64,000 nt of DNA from Salinivibrio sharmensis (lineage in GTDB: Bacteria; Pseudomonadota; Gammaproteobacteria; Enterobacterales; Vibrionaceae): the NCBI RefSeq assembly GCF_001995985.1, contig NZ_MUFC01000010.1, positions 62,001 to 126,000 of the forward strand. Direction: 5' to 3'. A program made the position numbers and the translations under genes. Shown one piece after another: positions 17,802 through 25,521 of this stretch (its first letter is position 1; each line of letters starts with the position of its first letter). The notes beneath the pieces were generated by a model. That model was given only the letters and a program-made list of their open reading frames with translations. It ran no database searches and had not been told where the DNA came from.

Positions 17802-17861
17802 TATTTTGCATGCAAAATATTAGATCGCATACCCCAACATTGCAAATACTTTGCGCGCAAA
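17802..17861. promoter_or_regulatory. OhrR-type operators between ohr and ohrR
   Basis: Two palindromes lie between the divergent genes: an 18-bp perfect one, TATTTTGCATGCAAAATA (17802-17819), and TTTGCGCGCAAA (17850-17861), with centres 45 bases apart. They share TTTGC/GCAAA half-sites. One likely covers each promoter and allows peroxide-responsive repression of both genes. Confidence 0.75.
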
Positions 17862-17898
17862 ATAAAATACTCACTAGACACACAGACAGTGATAAGCC

Positions 17899-18342
17899 AT
17901 GACTTACCCCCAATTACAGCTCAATAGCCAAATTTGCCACCGCTTATACAAGGCCTCCAACGGTATTTCGCGTGCCTATCGAACCTGGTTGAGCGAGCTT
18001 GATCTCACCTACCCGCAATATGTGGTGATGATGGCACTGTGGGAAACTGACCGACTCGCGATCGCAAACCTGGTTGAGAAAACCGGCATTGATGGTGGCG
18101 CGATGACGCAGATTTTGAAAAAGATGAGCGATAAAGGCTTGCTCACCATCGTGAAAGACGAAGACGATAAGCGAAAGCGGTGGGTAACATTGACGGGCAA
18201 AGGCACTGAGCTGCAGCACCAAGCAGCGGAAATTCCTGAAAAGATTCGTTGTAAGTTTCCCAGCATTGATGGTCAGCAAGCGCAGCAACTTATTGCGCTG
18301 CTGGATAAGATTAATCACGACTTAGGAGAAAGTGACGCATAA
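17899..18342 (+). CDS. ohrR: MarR-family organic peroxide sensor OhrR
   Basis: A 147-residue MarR-family winged-helix repressor. The N-terminal LNSQICHRLYKASNGISRAY places a cysteine (residue 13) where OhrR proteins carry their peroxide-sensing Cys. The wing region is KMSDKGLLTIVKDEDDKRKR, typical of MarR DNA contacts. Oxidation of the Cys should release the palindromic operators upstream and switch on ohr. Divergent from ohr, which is the usual arrangement. Confidence 0.9.
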   Translation: MTYPQLQLNSQICHRLYKASNGISRAYRTWLSELDLTYPQYVVMMALWETDRLAIANLVEKTGIDGGAMTQILKKMSDKGLLTIVKDEDDKRKRWVTLTGKGTELQHQAAEIPEKIRCKFPSIDGQQAQQLIALLDKINHDLGESDA

Positions 18343-18459
18343 CCGTCGGCTGAGCAGCACTCAAGGCTAACGTATCGATAAGAAAGCCAAACTATTACTT
18401 GGTCGTGGCATCCTTTACTGACACAATCGGTGCTGTTACCTCGATATTAACGGACAACA

Positions 18460-18696
18460 ATGAAACTTTTAGCTCGCAATCTTGCTCGCACCACTACCGA
18501 ACACCAACTCCGTCAGCTGTTTTCTGAACACGGCGATGTCACCGAATGCAACCTGGTGCTGGACCAAGAAACTGGCGAATCCAAAGGCTTTGCTTTTGTG
18601 ACCATGCCTGACGAAGCAGAAGCCAAAGCCGCGATGGCCGCTTTAAACCTCACCAGTGTTGCGAAAAGCAAAATCCGCGTGAAAGTCGCAAACTAA
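18460..18696 (+). CDS. Small RRM RNA-binding protein
   Basis: A 78-residue single-domain RNA recognition motif protein. RNP2 is LLARNL at the start and RNP1 is KGFAFVTM in the middle, both with aromatic residues suited for stacking on RNA. Such glycine-free, RRM-only proteins are common in Vibrionaceae and related gamma-proteobacteria and may be cold- or growth-phase-regulated; that role is inference. The start follows a 117-base gap without a strong Shine-Dalgarno. Confidence 0.88.
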   Translation: MKLLARNLARTTTEHQLRQLFSEHGDVTECNLVLDQETGESKGFAFVTMPDEAEAKAAMAALNLTSVAKSKIRVKVAN

Positions 18697-18743
18697 GCAA
18701 AAAGCCCCCTTGCACTTACATTGGCTATGAGGCGAGAGCGATA

Positions 18744-18774
18744 GCCAACACGATCACACGTGTTGGCTTTTGTT
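18744..18774 (+). terminator. Terminator after the RRM gene
   Basis: Stem GCCAACACG (18744-18752) and CGTGTTGGC (18759-18767), followed by TTTTGTTT. It overlaps the last codons of the convergent higA gene. Confidence 0.8.
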
Positions 18775-19074
18775 TATGGTCGAAACTTCTGTCCATGGGC
18801 GAATACTATTCAGCTGATCTTCGAGCTCATGTTCAGTAATTTCAGTATCATAGGCCACTTGAGCACGCAGCCAATAGCCCTTCGACAATCCAAAAAAACG
18901 GCATAAACGCAGGTCTGTATCAGCCGTTATAGCCCGTTTACCAGCAATAATTTGACCAATACGCTGTGCGGGCACTCCGATTTCTTTAGCCAAACGATAT
19001 TGCGAAATCCCCATCGGAGTCAGGAACTCTTCTTTTAGTAACTCGCCAGGTGTGACAGCTTCTACAGTACGCAT
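18754..19074 (-). CDS. higA: HigA-family antitoxin
   Basis: A 106-residue XRE-family antitoxin. The helix-turn-helix lies at about residues 20-65, with TPGELLKEEFLTPMGISQYR, VPAQRIGQIIAGKRAIT and RLCRFFGLSKGYWLRAQVAY, all typical of HigA. It should bind and neutralise the HigB mRNA interferase and repress its own promoter. ATG 19074 follows AGAGGT; this matches the usual HigA N-terminus better than ATG 19110. Its partner higB upstream is reduced to a 16-codon remnant, so this antitoxin is an orphan here. Confidence 0.88.
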   Translation of the reverse strand: MRTVEAVTPGELLKEEFLTPMGISQYRLAKEIGVPAQRIGQIIAGKRAITADTDLRLCRFFGLSKGYWLRAQVAYDTEITEHELEDQLNSIRPWTEVSTINKSQHV

Positions 19075-19084
19075 GAGCGACCTC

Positions 19085-19135
19085 TTAGTGATAATCAACG
19101 ATTTCGACATCTTTGCACTTAAGCGTTCGAATCAT
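19085..19135 (-). pseudogene. higB: higB toxin remnant with in-frame internal deletion
   Basis: A 16-codon frame, MIRTLKCKDVEIVDYH then TAA, lies 10 bases upstream of the higA start. HigB toxins commonly start like MI.TFKCK.. and end ..VEIVDYH, so this looks like both ends of the gene joined after loss of roughly 75 central codons. Such loss removes the RNase fold, so no toxin can be made. The promoter and operator upstream are still recognisable. The end residues are from memory of the family, not from an alignment. Confidence 0.7.
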
Positions 19136-19142
19136 AAACCTA

Positions 19143-19171
19143 ATAGTAACGCACAGCGTTAATAACGTAAA
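19143..19171 (-). promoter_or_regulatory. higBA promoter with HigA operator
   Basis: Minus-strand -35 TTTACG (complement of 19166-19171), a 17-base spacer and -10 TACTAT (19143-19148). A perfect inverted repeat TAACGC-N3-GCGTTA (19147-19161) lies in the spacer, so bound HigA would block RNA polymerase. Confidence 0.6.
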
Positions 19172-19258
19172 GCGTCATTAAACGATAGCTGATTGACAGC
19201 CTACGTCCGGCTCGTCACTATCAAGCTTTGATAATGTAGTGACGCTTGAGCAGTCAAA

Positions 19259-19510
19259 ATGGCAAAACCGAATAAAAAAGGCCCCACCAAAACCATCGAT
19301 ATTTTCTGTAAACGCTGTAACGCACAGCTGTTTAGATACCGAAAAGGTGGTAAAGGCGCTTTGGTGAAGTGCTTTAAAGAAAGGATTGTTGAAGATGCCA
19401 CCACCACGCCGTGTCACTGCCCTCAGTGCGAACAGCCCTTTGCGCGTGACACCCTGGTGCGAGGCACACCAGCCTACAAATTCATTGGCGGTAAGGTATG
19501 GTTCAAATGA
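19259..19510 (+). CDS. Small zinc-ribbon-like conserved protein
   Basis: An 83-residue basic protein with two Cys pairs: FCKRCNAQLFRYRKGGKG and CHCPQCEQPFAR. Two CxxC knuckles about 35 residues apart suggest a zinc ribbon. I recognise similar hypothetical proteins in Vibrionaceae, but no function. The stop overlaps the dioxygenase start at 19507 as ATGA, so the two are co-translated. Confidence 0.72.
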   Translation: MAKPNKKGPTKTIDIFCKRCNAQLFRYRKGGKGALVKCFKERIVEDATTTPCHCPQCEQPFARDTLVRGTPAYKFIGGKVWFK

Positions 19511-20334
19511 AGATAACCCCTTTAGGCGATACGTTAGGGGCGCAAGTCGATAATATCGATTTATCCCAGCTTTCCGAGGCTGAGTTTGCGGCGCTGTACC
19601 AAGCATTTTTACGCTACAAAGTGCTTTTCTTTCGCGAGCAGCCTCTCTCTACCGACGATCATGTCGAACTGGCAAAACGCTTCGGCGAGCTTGAGTCTCC
19701 TCACCCGTTTTTTCCGCACCTGCCCGACAACGACCAAGTGGTCGTGATTGAAACCAGCCGCGGCAATCCACCCAGCCAAAGCTATTGGCACACCGACATG
19801 ACATGGCAAGCGGTGCCGCCCAAGTGCTCGGTTTTACACGCGCAATATGTACCAGAACATGGCGGTGATACGATTTGGTGTGACATGGCAGCAGTATGGG
19901 CTGATCTCACCGACGAAGAAAAAGCCGAGCTACGCCAGCTCAACACCATTCACGCATTGCACGCCTTTGAAGGTAGCCGTTACGATCATCAAGACGCCGA
20001 CGGCCAGAGTGTGGTTTCGAAACGCGCTCAAGACTACCCACCCATTCGCCGTGCCATGGTGCAAACTCACCCAGAAACCGGCCAAGAAGTACTATTTATT
20101 AACGAGCAATTTACTCGCGCGATTGCCGATTGGCCAGAGGCTGACAGCCAACAACGGCTGGCGACACTGTTCAGTCAAGCTCGCCAATCGAAATATCATG
20201 TTCGCTTTCGCTGGCAAAAACACTCGGTGGCGATCTGGGATAATCGCGCCACCCAACACTACGCAGTAACCGATTATGGCGACACACCCAGACGATTACA
20301 CCGCGTCACGGTTCAGGGTGACAGTGCTCAATAA
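19507..20334 (+). CDS. TauD/TfdA-family Fe(II)/2-oxoglutarate dioxygenase
   Basis: A 275-residue oxygenase. The facial iron triad is visible: WHTDMTW (HxD), and a distal His in NRATQHYAVTDYG, followed by the 2-oxoglutarate arginine in RRLHRVTV. N-terminal ITPLGDTLGAQVDNIDLSQL is a typical TauD/TfdA opening. Members hydroxylate substrates such as taurine or phenoxyacetates to release sulfite or other groups; the substrate here is unknown. No sulfonate transporter adjoins. ATG 19507 is chosen because AAGG lies 9 bases upstream; ATG 19498 would place AAGG too close. Confidence 0.87.
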   Translation: MKITPLGDTLGAQVDNIDLSQLSEAEFAALYQAFLRYKVLFFREQPLSTDDHVELAKRFGELESPHPFFPHLPDNDQVVVIETSRGNPPSQSYWHTDMTWQAVPPKCSVLHAQYVPEHGGDTIWCDMAAVWADLTDEEKAELRQLNTIHALHAFEGSRYDHQDADGQSVVSKRAQDYPPIRRAMVQTHPETGQEVLFINEQFTRAIADWPEADSQQRLATLFSQARQSKYHVRFRWQKHSVAIWDNRATQHYAVTDYGDTPRRLHRVTVQGDSAQ

Positions 20335-20347
20335 CGCCTAATGTCGA

Positions 20348-20857
20348 TCAGGTACGGGTGTATTGATACAGATTGTTGCTATGCCCATAAAGCATGATTG
20401 GGTGTTGTAGCTGAAACCCGAGCTTTTCAAGCAAACGGTTTGAAGGTTGATTGTCCGGTAAGGTCACCGCCTGAACCGTAGTCAGTCCGCTCGCTATCAA
20501 GGTTGCCTCAAGCACCGCCTGGGTGGCTTCTGTGGCGTATCCTTGCCCGGTATAACGCGATAAAAACGCGTAGCCTAAATCTGGATATGCCAACTCATCG
20601 CGCTTGAGCACACCGCACATGCCAATGGGCTCACTATCTTCCCGCCGTTCTACCAGATTCAGGCCAAAGCCATGTGCTTGATAACTTGTGAGCGGCCCGT
20701 GACGAAGATACTCGACTGCATCTTGTTCAGTGCGCACCTTTTTATCTGCGATATAGCGTATAAACGACGCATCATTAAGCAGCTCCACAATAAACGGCGC
20801 ATCGTCGAGTATAAACTGTCGCACATTGAGCCTTTTTGACTGGCATATCAGTGTCAT
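20348..20857 (-). CDS. GNAT acetyltransferase, RimJ/RimL-like
   Basis: A 169-residue acetyltransferase with N-terminal SKRLNVRQFILDDAPFIVEL, acetyl-CoA loop FLSRYTGQGYATEATQAV and VQAVTLPDNQPSNRLLEKLG. It resembles RimJ-type N-terminal acetyltransferases; the target is unknown. It converges with the dioxygenase gene. Confidence 0.87.
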   Translation of the reverse strand: MTLICQSKRLNVRQFILDDAPFIVELLNDASFIRYIADKKVRTEQDAVEYLRHGPLTSYQAHGFGLNLVERREDSEPIGMCGVLKRDELAYPDLGYAFLSRYTGQGYATEATQAVLEATLIASGLTTVQAVTLPDNQPSNRLLEKLGFQLQHPIMLYGHSNNLYQYTRT

Positions 20858-20919
20858 AAATCACTCGCCTACTGAAACATTCTATCGCGCCATAATCGCA
20901 TATTGGCGCGAATAAGTAT

Positions 20920-21399
20920 CTACGCCGGCAACCAACACTGGTAAAAATCGGTCTTCGCATGTTTGGGGTTGGCGCGAACAAATTCCCAGCCGTGCTGGCG
21001 ATAAAAGGCTAACGCACGATGATTATCACGGCTTACAGATAGCAACGCTCGGCGACACCCCGCATTTGTTAAGGTGGTTTCGATATAGCGCTGAAGCAAA
21101 GGAGCAAACCCTCGACCACGAAAGGCAGGTGCAAGATAGATGAGATGCAGATAACCCGTCTCAGGCTCCGGTGACGTGCTGCGAAATTCAAGCTGCCCAG
21201 CCCATTCTCCATCGACAAAAATATGCCGATAAAACCACTCGGGCTGATTCATGCGTTCACTCACCCGTTCAAAATAGCCAGCCAGAAAGTCTTCAAACCC
21301 CGCATCGGATCCAAAGCTACACACAAAAGCGTCCCGACGTGCAGCCACACAATAAGCAAAATCGGTTTCAAGATTGATGGGACGGAAAGTCAGGTGCAT
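20920..21399 (-). CDS. GNAT acetyltransferase
   Basis: A 159-residue GNAT protein with LHLIYLAPAFRGRGFAPLLQ as the acetyl-CoA loop and LLSVSRDNHRALAFYRQHGW near the end, both canonical. Substrate unknown. It shares direction with the neighbouring RimJ-like gene but is separated by about 60 bases. Confidence 0.87.
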   Translation of the reverse strand: MHLTFRPINLETDFAYCVAARRDAFVCSFGSDAGFEDFLAGYFERVSERMNQPEWFYRHIFVDGEWAGQLEFRSTSPEPETGYLHLIYLAPAFRGRGFAPLLQRYIETTLTNAGCRRALLSVSRDNHRALAFYRQHGWEFVRANPKHAKTDFYQCWLPA

Positions 21400-21461
21400 G
21401 GGTGTGCCCTTACGCTTTAGCGGCTATACGCGATAAATAACGATGGTATTCAGCCCAGGCT

Positions 21462-21737
21462 TTATTCGCTGATCTGGTAGTGACGCGTGACATTTTGCGT
21501 AACCACTCCCCAATAGGATGATTTAACTCTCTCTTGGTGCTTATCAAAAGCTGAGCGATCAGTAAACTCTTCATAAACATCAAATCGCAGCGGGTTGTCC
21601 GAATGTTGCTGAACCTTAAAGGCCAAACAGCCCGGCTCTTCCAACGTCAACTTTTCATGATTAACAAGCTCTCGCGTCACGGCCTTAAGATCAGTGTCTG
21701 GCACGAGAATAAAACCTTCTAAAATGACTTTTGACAT
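21462..21737 (-). CDS. Antibiotic-biosynthesis monooxygenase (ABM) domain protein
   Basis: A 91-residue protein of the ABM/YgiN fold. EGFILVPDTDLKAVTREL is followed by EPGCLAFKVQQHSDNPLRFDVYEEFTDR. The hallmark of YgiN-like quinol monooxygenases (F-x-V-Y-E near a strand end) is present. Such proteins are dimeric and often act on quinones or as reactive-oxygen-linked enzymes, but the role here is unproven. It is alone on the minus strand. Confidence 0.82.
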   Translation of the reverse strand: MSKVILEGFILVPDTDLKAVTRELVNHEKLTLEEPGCLAFKVQQHSDNPLRFDVYEEFTDRSAFDKHQERVKSSYWGVVTQNVTRHYQISE

Positions 21738-21850
21738 ATAGTTTATTTTTAAAATATCTCGTTAATTTGGTGAGGCCTTTAATATCGGAACCAGCCATAT
21801 CGACCTAATGTGATTTTGGCGATAGTCACTAAAAACATTCTTTACAAAAC

Positions 21851-22450
21851 CTAAGTAAAGGCCGTTTCTTTGACACTTGCACGCTCTAAAAACCTCCTTA
21901 ACCAGTCAGCGAGGAGTGGCTGGCTTTCACCCCATTGCAGCTCCGGTAATCGAAAATCGATATAGCTCAGCGCAACGCCAGTAACAATCTGGCCAAGGTT
22001 AATGTCGGACTGCATAACGTCAGTATTCACCCTATCCTCCAGCGTCTGAAGGCACCTGATAATGGCACTCTGTCGACGAACTCCGAGTACTGTACTATCG
22101 CTCTCTTTCCCAAAGTGCTTCCGATTAATAACCGTCATAAAAGCTGCATCGGTAAGGCCCTGACTAAGCCCCGAGAGAGCAAGGACATCAGTGTAGTTGG
22201 GTGCACCAAGCAAGCTGTTCGTCGAAGAAAGCCCGTCCAAGTATGACGCGATGAGAAGGGATTCTGATAAAGTCTCTCCCCTATCCGTTACAAGCACGGG
22301 AATTTTTCCGTTCGGATTGGCGGTAAGCAACGCATTGTCATCCGCCCAAGGATCTACCCAGATGAGCTTCACATCATCCAACTGCTTTTCAATCGCGCAG
22401 ATTCGGACAACTCTTGCATAAGGCGATGTCGTGTTCAGATACAGTTCCAT
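21851..22450 (-). CDS. Glutathione S-transferase family protein
   Basis: A 199-residue cytosolic GST. The thioredoxin-like N-terminal domain shows TTSPYARVVRICAIEK (Ser as likely catalytic residue), NPNGKIPVLVTDRGETLSES with the cis-Pro and the SES glutathione contact, then an all-helical C-terminal domain. It conjugates or reduces electrophiles. ATG 22450 lies one base after the stop of the upstream MFS gene, so they share a transcript; an extended frame upstream lies inside the MFS gene. Confidence 0.88.
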   Translation of the reverse strand: MELYLNTTSPYARVVRICAIEKQLDDVKLIWVDPWADDNALLTANPNGKIPVLVTDRGETLSESLLIASYLDGLSSTNSLLGAPNYTDVLALSGLSQGLTDAAFMTVINRKHFGKESDSTVLGVRRQSAIIRCLQTLEDRVNTDVMQSDINLGQIVTGVALSYIDFRLPELQWGESQPLLADWLRRFLERASVKETAFT

Positions 22451-22451
22451 A

Positions 22452-23648
22452 TCAATTTTTCTCCATCTGTGTGGCTTTTCGAACGATAAGATATCGAGTT
22501 GATAGCAAGAGGACACCGCTCGCCAGAATAACGGCACCAATGCTGAATAAAGGTTCGTAGCTACCAAGCGACGCGTAGACGAATGCCAAAGCGTACCCGC
22601 CTGCTGCTTGAAATGCAGCGAACATGGCGGTCGCCATACCCCATATCTTTTTATGACCAGCAGGCCCCATAATCTCTGAAAGCCGCCCTGCTGTTAGCGC
22701 AACAATGCCGGGGATCATGGCTCCAACGACAAAGGATGAAACCGTGATACTGGCCATCGATACCCATATAACCGGTAATACCGTCGCGATGGACTTTGCT
22801 AGAAACCCTGACAGCAGAGCCTCGTGCCAGCCGAGCTTTTTGGCCGCCCTCCCGGCAATAAAAGGTCCGAAAACAGCACCAACACCCAGAACAGCCCATT
22901 GGAAACTCGCGATGCTCTGCCCCATACCGACTTCACGTGCAAGATAATCTACCCAGAAAACCGTATGGGGAACAAAGCCGACTCCGTCCATCGCATACGC
23001 CGCCATGACGATTCCGATGCTCCATTTCTGTGCAGCGGTTAAGCCCTCTGACCCATTTCCTGAATGGGGAATAGCTGGTAATGATTTCAACCTTGCGAGA
23101 GCCCTATCGGCGACAAGGCCAGCCGCAGCAGCAAGTACGCCGAGCCCAATCCAGGCTAAAACAAGCCCTACATTTAACAATAACGGAATCGCGGTGGCCG
23201 ACAAAAAAGCCCCAATTCCGATACCGGTAAAAACCATCGCTCCGGTCGCTGGTCGTTGTGACGCTGGCGTACTTGAGAGAGCCAGAGACGGACCGACAAC
23301 CATCAAGGTTGCACCGGCAAAACCAGACACAAATCGCCAGATAAAGAACCACACGAAGCCGATCGGGCTCAGACAAAGAAAGAAGCTCAACGCGACTGCG
23401 ATATAAGCGCCGCCAAGCACATAACGGAGTTTGTATCGCTCAGAGAGGGTGTGCGCGCCAATCGCTCCACCGAGATAGCCGAGCAGATTCGCGGCCCCCA
23501 AGTATGCCGCTTCCGTGGCCGTAAACCAGTTGGCTTCTACGAGTGCAGGAATAATTGGTGTGTAGGCGAACCGCGCCACGCCAATCCCCACAAATGTTGC
23601 CATCGCCCCAACGAGCAACGCAGAGAGATTGAATCTACTCGGTCTCAT
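22452..23648 (-). CDS. MFS transporter, YbfB/YjiJ type
   Basis: A 398-residue inner-membrane carrier with about 12 hydrophobic segments. The N-terminus ATFVGIGVARFAYTPIIPAL and the loop GYLGGAIGAHTLSERYKLR are characteristic of the YbfB/YjiJ subgroup. The substrate is unknown. It lies directly upstream of the GST gene with 1 base between, which could point to detoxification of the same compound. Confidence 0.87.
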   Translation of the reverse strand: MRPSRFNLSALLVGAMATFVGIGVARFAYTPIIPALVEANWFTATEAAYLGAANLLGYLGGAIGAHTLSERYKLRYVLGGAYIAVALSFFLCLSPIGFVWFFIWRFVSGFAGATLMVVGPSLALSSTPASQRPATGAMVFTGIGIGAFLSATAIPLLLNVGLVLAWIGLGVLAAAAGLVADRALARLKSLPAIPHSGNGSEGLTAAQKWSIGIVMAAYAMDGVGFVPHTVFWVDYLAREVGMGQSIASFQWAVLGVGAVFGPFIAGRAAKKLGWHEALLSGFLAKSIATVLPVIWVSMASITVSSFVVGAMIPGIVALTAGRLSEIMGPAGHKKIWGMATAMFAAFQAAGGYALAFVYASLGSYEPLFSIGAVILASGVLLLSTRYLIVRKATQMEKN

Positions 23649-23725
23649 ATTGTTATGCCCTCCATGGCGCTAAGTGTGCCCGGCTCATAGCCTTATTCAG
23701 ACTGGAAGAGCCTCAGACTCATTTT

Positions 23726-24451
23726 TTAGATGCTTTGGGGTGTAGCGTGAATGAATAGGTATAGAGCAAACCCCATTGTTTCTCGCCCCCACCTCAAATA
23801 CGCATCTTTCCAATGTCGTCTCGTTTTTACTTTATCCAATAGCTCTATATTTTCAGGGTCTAGCATCAACTCGCGTTCAGCAGCTAGCCAAAACGAGCTT
23901 TCAAACGTATCCCAATCTTGATAAGAAGAATGGACGACATAAGCGCATTCAAGGCCTAGTTGATTTCCTGCTTCTATGTTTTGAAGGTTTGAGCGTAACT
24001 CTATCGGGTCAATACCTGTTGCGAGTAAGTACTCTTTATCTGGTTCTTTTCGCCAATACGCATCCCCAAGTACAATTACGCCATTAGACGCTATGAGAGC
24101 CTTCATGTCAGACAACGCATGGTCTAAAGCTTCACCAACATCGCCAAAAGCATGAGTAGAGCCTAAGCTAAAGCACGCATCAAATACGCCCCTAGGCAGT
24201 TCCATATCTTTGAATGCTGCATTATGAAAGGTGACTTTATCTAAATAAGGCTCCAAGTTTTCCTTGGCTTTAGCAATCTCCCTTTCATCAATTTCAATGA
24301 CTACCGCCCGACAGTTAAACTTTTCTAAAACGCTTTTAATTAATTCGCCGTTACCACAACCAACATCTAAAACTAAAGAGTCCTCATTGAGCCATAGTTC
24401 ACCCAGCAAGTTATCTAAACAATTTGGGTTGATGGGGTTGTTATATTTCAT
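23726..24451 (-). CDS. SAM-dependent methyltransferase
   Basis: A 241-residue class I methyltransferase. Motif I is VLDVGCGNGELIKSVLEKF, followed by VVIEIDEREIAKAKENL (acidic end of strand 2) and FDACFSLGSTHAFGD (motif for strand 4). DAYWRKEPDKEYL resembles ubiquinone/menaquinone or small-molecule methyltransferases. Base composition is AT-richer than upstream genes, so I take it as the left end of the cassette array. There is no obvious attC on its left side. Substrate unknown. Confidence 0.82.
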   Translation of the reverse strand: MKYNNPINPNCLDNLLGELWLNEDSLVLDVGCGNGELIKSVLEKFNCRAVVIEIDEREIAKAKENLEPYLDKVTFHNAAFKDMELPRGVFDACFSLGSTHAFGDVGEALDHALSDMKALIASNGVIVLGDAYWRKEPDKEYLLATGIDPIELRSNLQNIEAGNQLGLECAYVVHSSYQDWDTFESSFWLAAERELMLDPENIELLDKVKTRRHWKDAYLRWGRETMGFALYLFIHATPQSI

Positions 24452-24507
24452 TATTACTTTCCATAGTGTTTTAATTGAAAATTGATATGAGTGTTAGCGT
24501 CAATAAC

Positions 24508-24648
24508 GCCTAACGAAGATGAGCAATATTCGCCATTGTTGCCTGTGTACGTAAGATGAACGTGAACTTAGGCTCAATGCTCAGAGGAGGAATGATGTGG
24601 GGTAAAAGCCTCGCCATCCTCTAGTGATTGGCGAAATAGTCGTTTGTC
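24508..24648 (-). repeat. attC-like recombination site (VCR-length)
   Basis: Outer boxes GCCTAAC (24508-24514) and GTTTGTC (24642-24648), with inner pair TTCGCCA/TGGCGAA. About 141 bp, like long Vibrio repeats. It directly follows the LRAT gene's stop, as expected for that cassette. Confidence 0.55.
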
Positions 24649-24652
24649 TTAC

Positions 24653-25132
24653 CTATTTTTCCTCAACGGCTTTAGTAGCTAAGACTGCTAAACCACCCAG
24701 AGCTAATGAACCACCGAGAAACTTAGCAAACTTCGGATTTTCTGAGCATAAACCAATTAAACTTGCACCCAAAACAGCACCAGTTGCACCAGCAACAACT
24801 TGAGTCGAAGACATTTTTAATCCTGTCGCCCATTTAGCAAAATGCTCACAGTTTCGGTCTGTTAGTGAGTATTTCCACTGTCCAATTTGAGAACGAGCGA
24901 GTTCGAGTACCTCTGGTACTGGGCGGTCGTAAGTAACTTTAGCTGGATAGGTATGTTTACCTTGGGTTACTACATCCCAGTTTTCTTCTTGAACGGTACC
25001 ATTTCGCTGAGTTGCAGAAATGAGCATAGGCAGCCCCTTTTCACACAAAGCGTCTGAAACTAAAGACCAGTGCTGATAAACACCGAAGTTGCTAACAACA
25101 ATATCGCCAGCATTTAGGTTTTGAATTGACAT
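24653..25132 (-). CDS. LRAT-domain (NlpC/P60-like) cassette protein
   Basis: A 159-residue protein with the lecithin:retinol acyltransferase-like fold. GDIVVSNFGVYQHWSLVSD gives the catalytic His (residue 21), and DRNCEHFAKWATG gives the family's NCEHF motif with nucleophile Cys 95. A C-terminal hydrophobic hairpin (about 110-155, glycine/alanine rich) probably anchors it in a membrane. Eukaryotic and viral relatives are thiol acyltransferases or phospholipases, so a lipid-directed role is plausible but unproven. An integron cassette gene. Confidence 0.82.
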   Translation of the reverse strand: MSIQNLNAGDIVVSNFGVYQHWSLVSDALCEKGLPMLISATQRNGTVQEENWDVVTQGKHTYPAKVTYDRPVPEVLELARSQIGQWKYSLTDRNCEHFAKWATGLKMSSTQVVAGATGAVLGASLIGLCSENPKFAKFLGGSLALGGLAVLATKAVEEK

Positions 25133-25281
25133 ATGTTCCCCTATATTTAATTAATTGACGATATCAATATGTAGGCATATTTAATCGTTTCAATTAGTTG
25201 CATAGATATAACTAATAACATAGATCCCCCCTGTTTAGGATCTGCCACACTTAGGTGCGCTCTTTAATAGCGGAGGTAACC

Positions 25282-25521
25282 ATGTCTGCTCAATTATTTT
25301 GTGGTGTTTATTTCGCCAAGCATCACTTTTTAAGTAACAATGTATCCGCTTGTTTCTTGGCTGCGCTCGCGCTGAAAAAAGTGCCAGACGCAGCGCCTGC
25401 CTATGCGTATTCGAACTACTTAATTAATAAAGCAACGGGCTTTCTCAACACCAAAATAAAGTGTCGGCTGCGCGACACTTATTCATATTTGTTAGGTTTA
25501 TGCCCCTTGACCTTTCATTAA
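25282..25521 (+). CDS. Possible small protein on the opposite strand of the array
   Basis: A 79-codon frame with the best ribosome-binding site of the region (GGAGGTAACC, then ATG). It starts MSAQLFCGVYFAKHHFLSNN and is rich in Ala, Leu and Tyr, with no recognisable domain. Its end overlaps the 3' end of the convergent M50-like gene and the attC-like hairpin. It runs against the direction of all neighbouring cassettes. Real expression is uncertain. Confidence 0.35.
   Translation: MSAQLFCGVYFAKHHFLSNNVSACFLAALALKKVPDAAPAYAYSNYLINKATGFLNTKIKCRLRDTYSYLLGLCPLTFH
25425..25497 (-). repeat. Possible attC-like site with strong hairpin
   Basis: The right box GTTAGGT (25491-25497) fits GTTRRRY exactly and abuts the M50-like gene's stop. 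An inner stem, GTGTCG with CGACAC (about 25461-25478), lies left of it. The left box is unclear, so the left limit is approximate. Confidence 0.4.

Noticed and set aside
23649-23725. GTTATGC near 23652 as an attC right box closing the array on the left
   Set aside because: A right box should lie directly left of a leftward gene's stop; this one sits near the MFS start and has no left partner.
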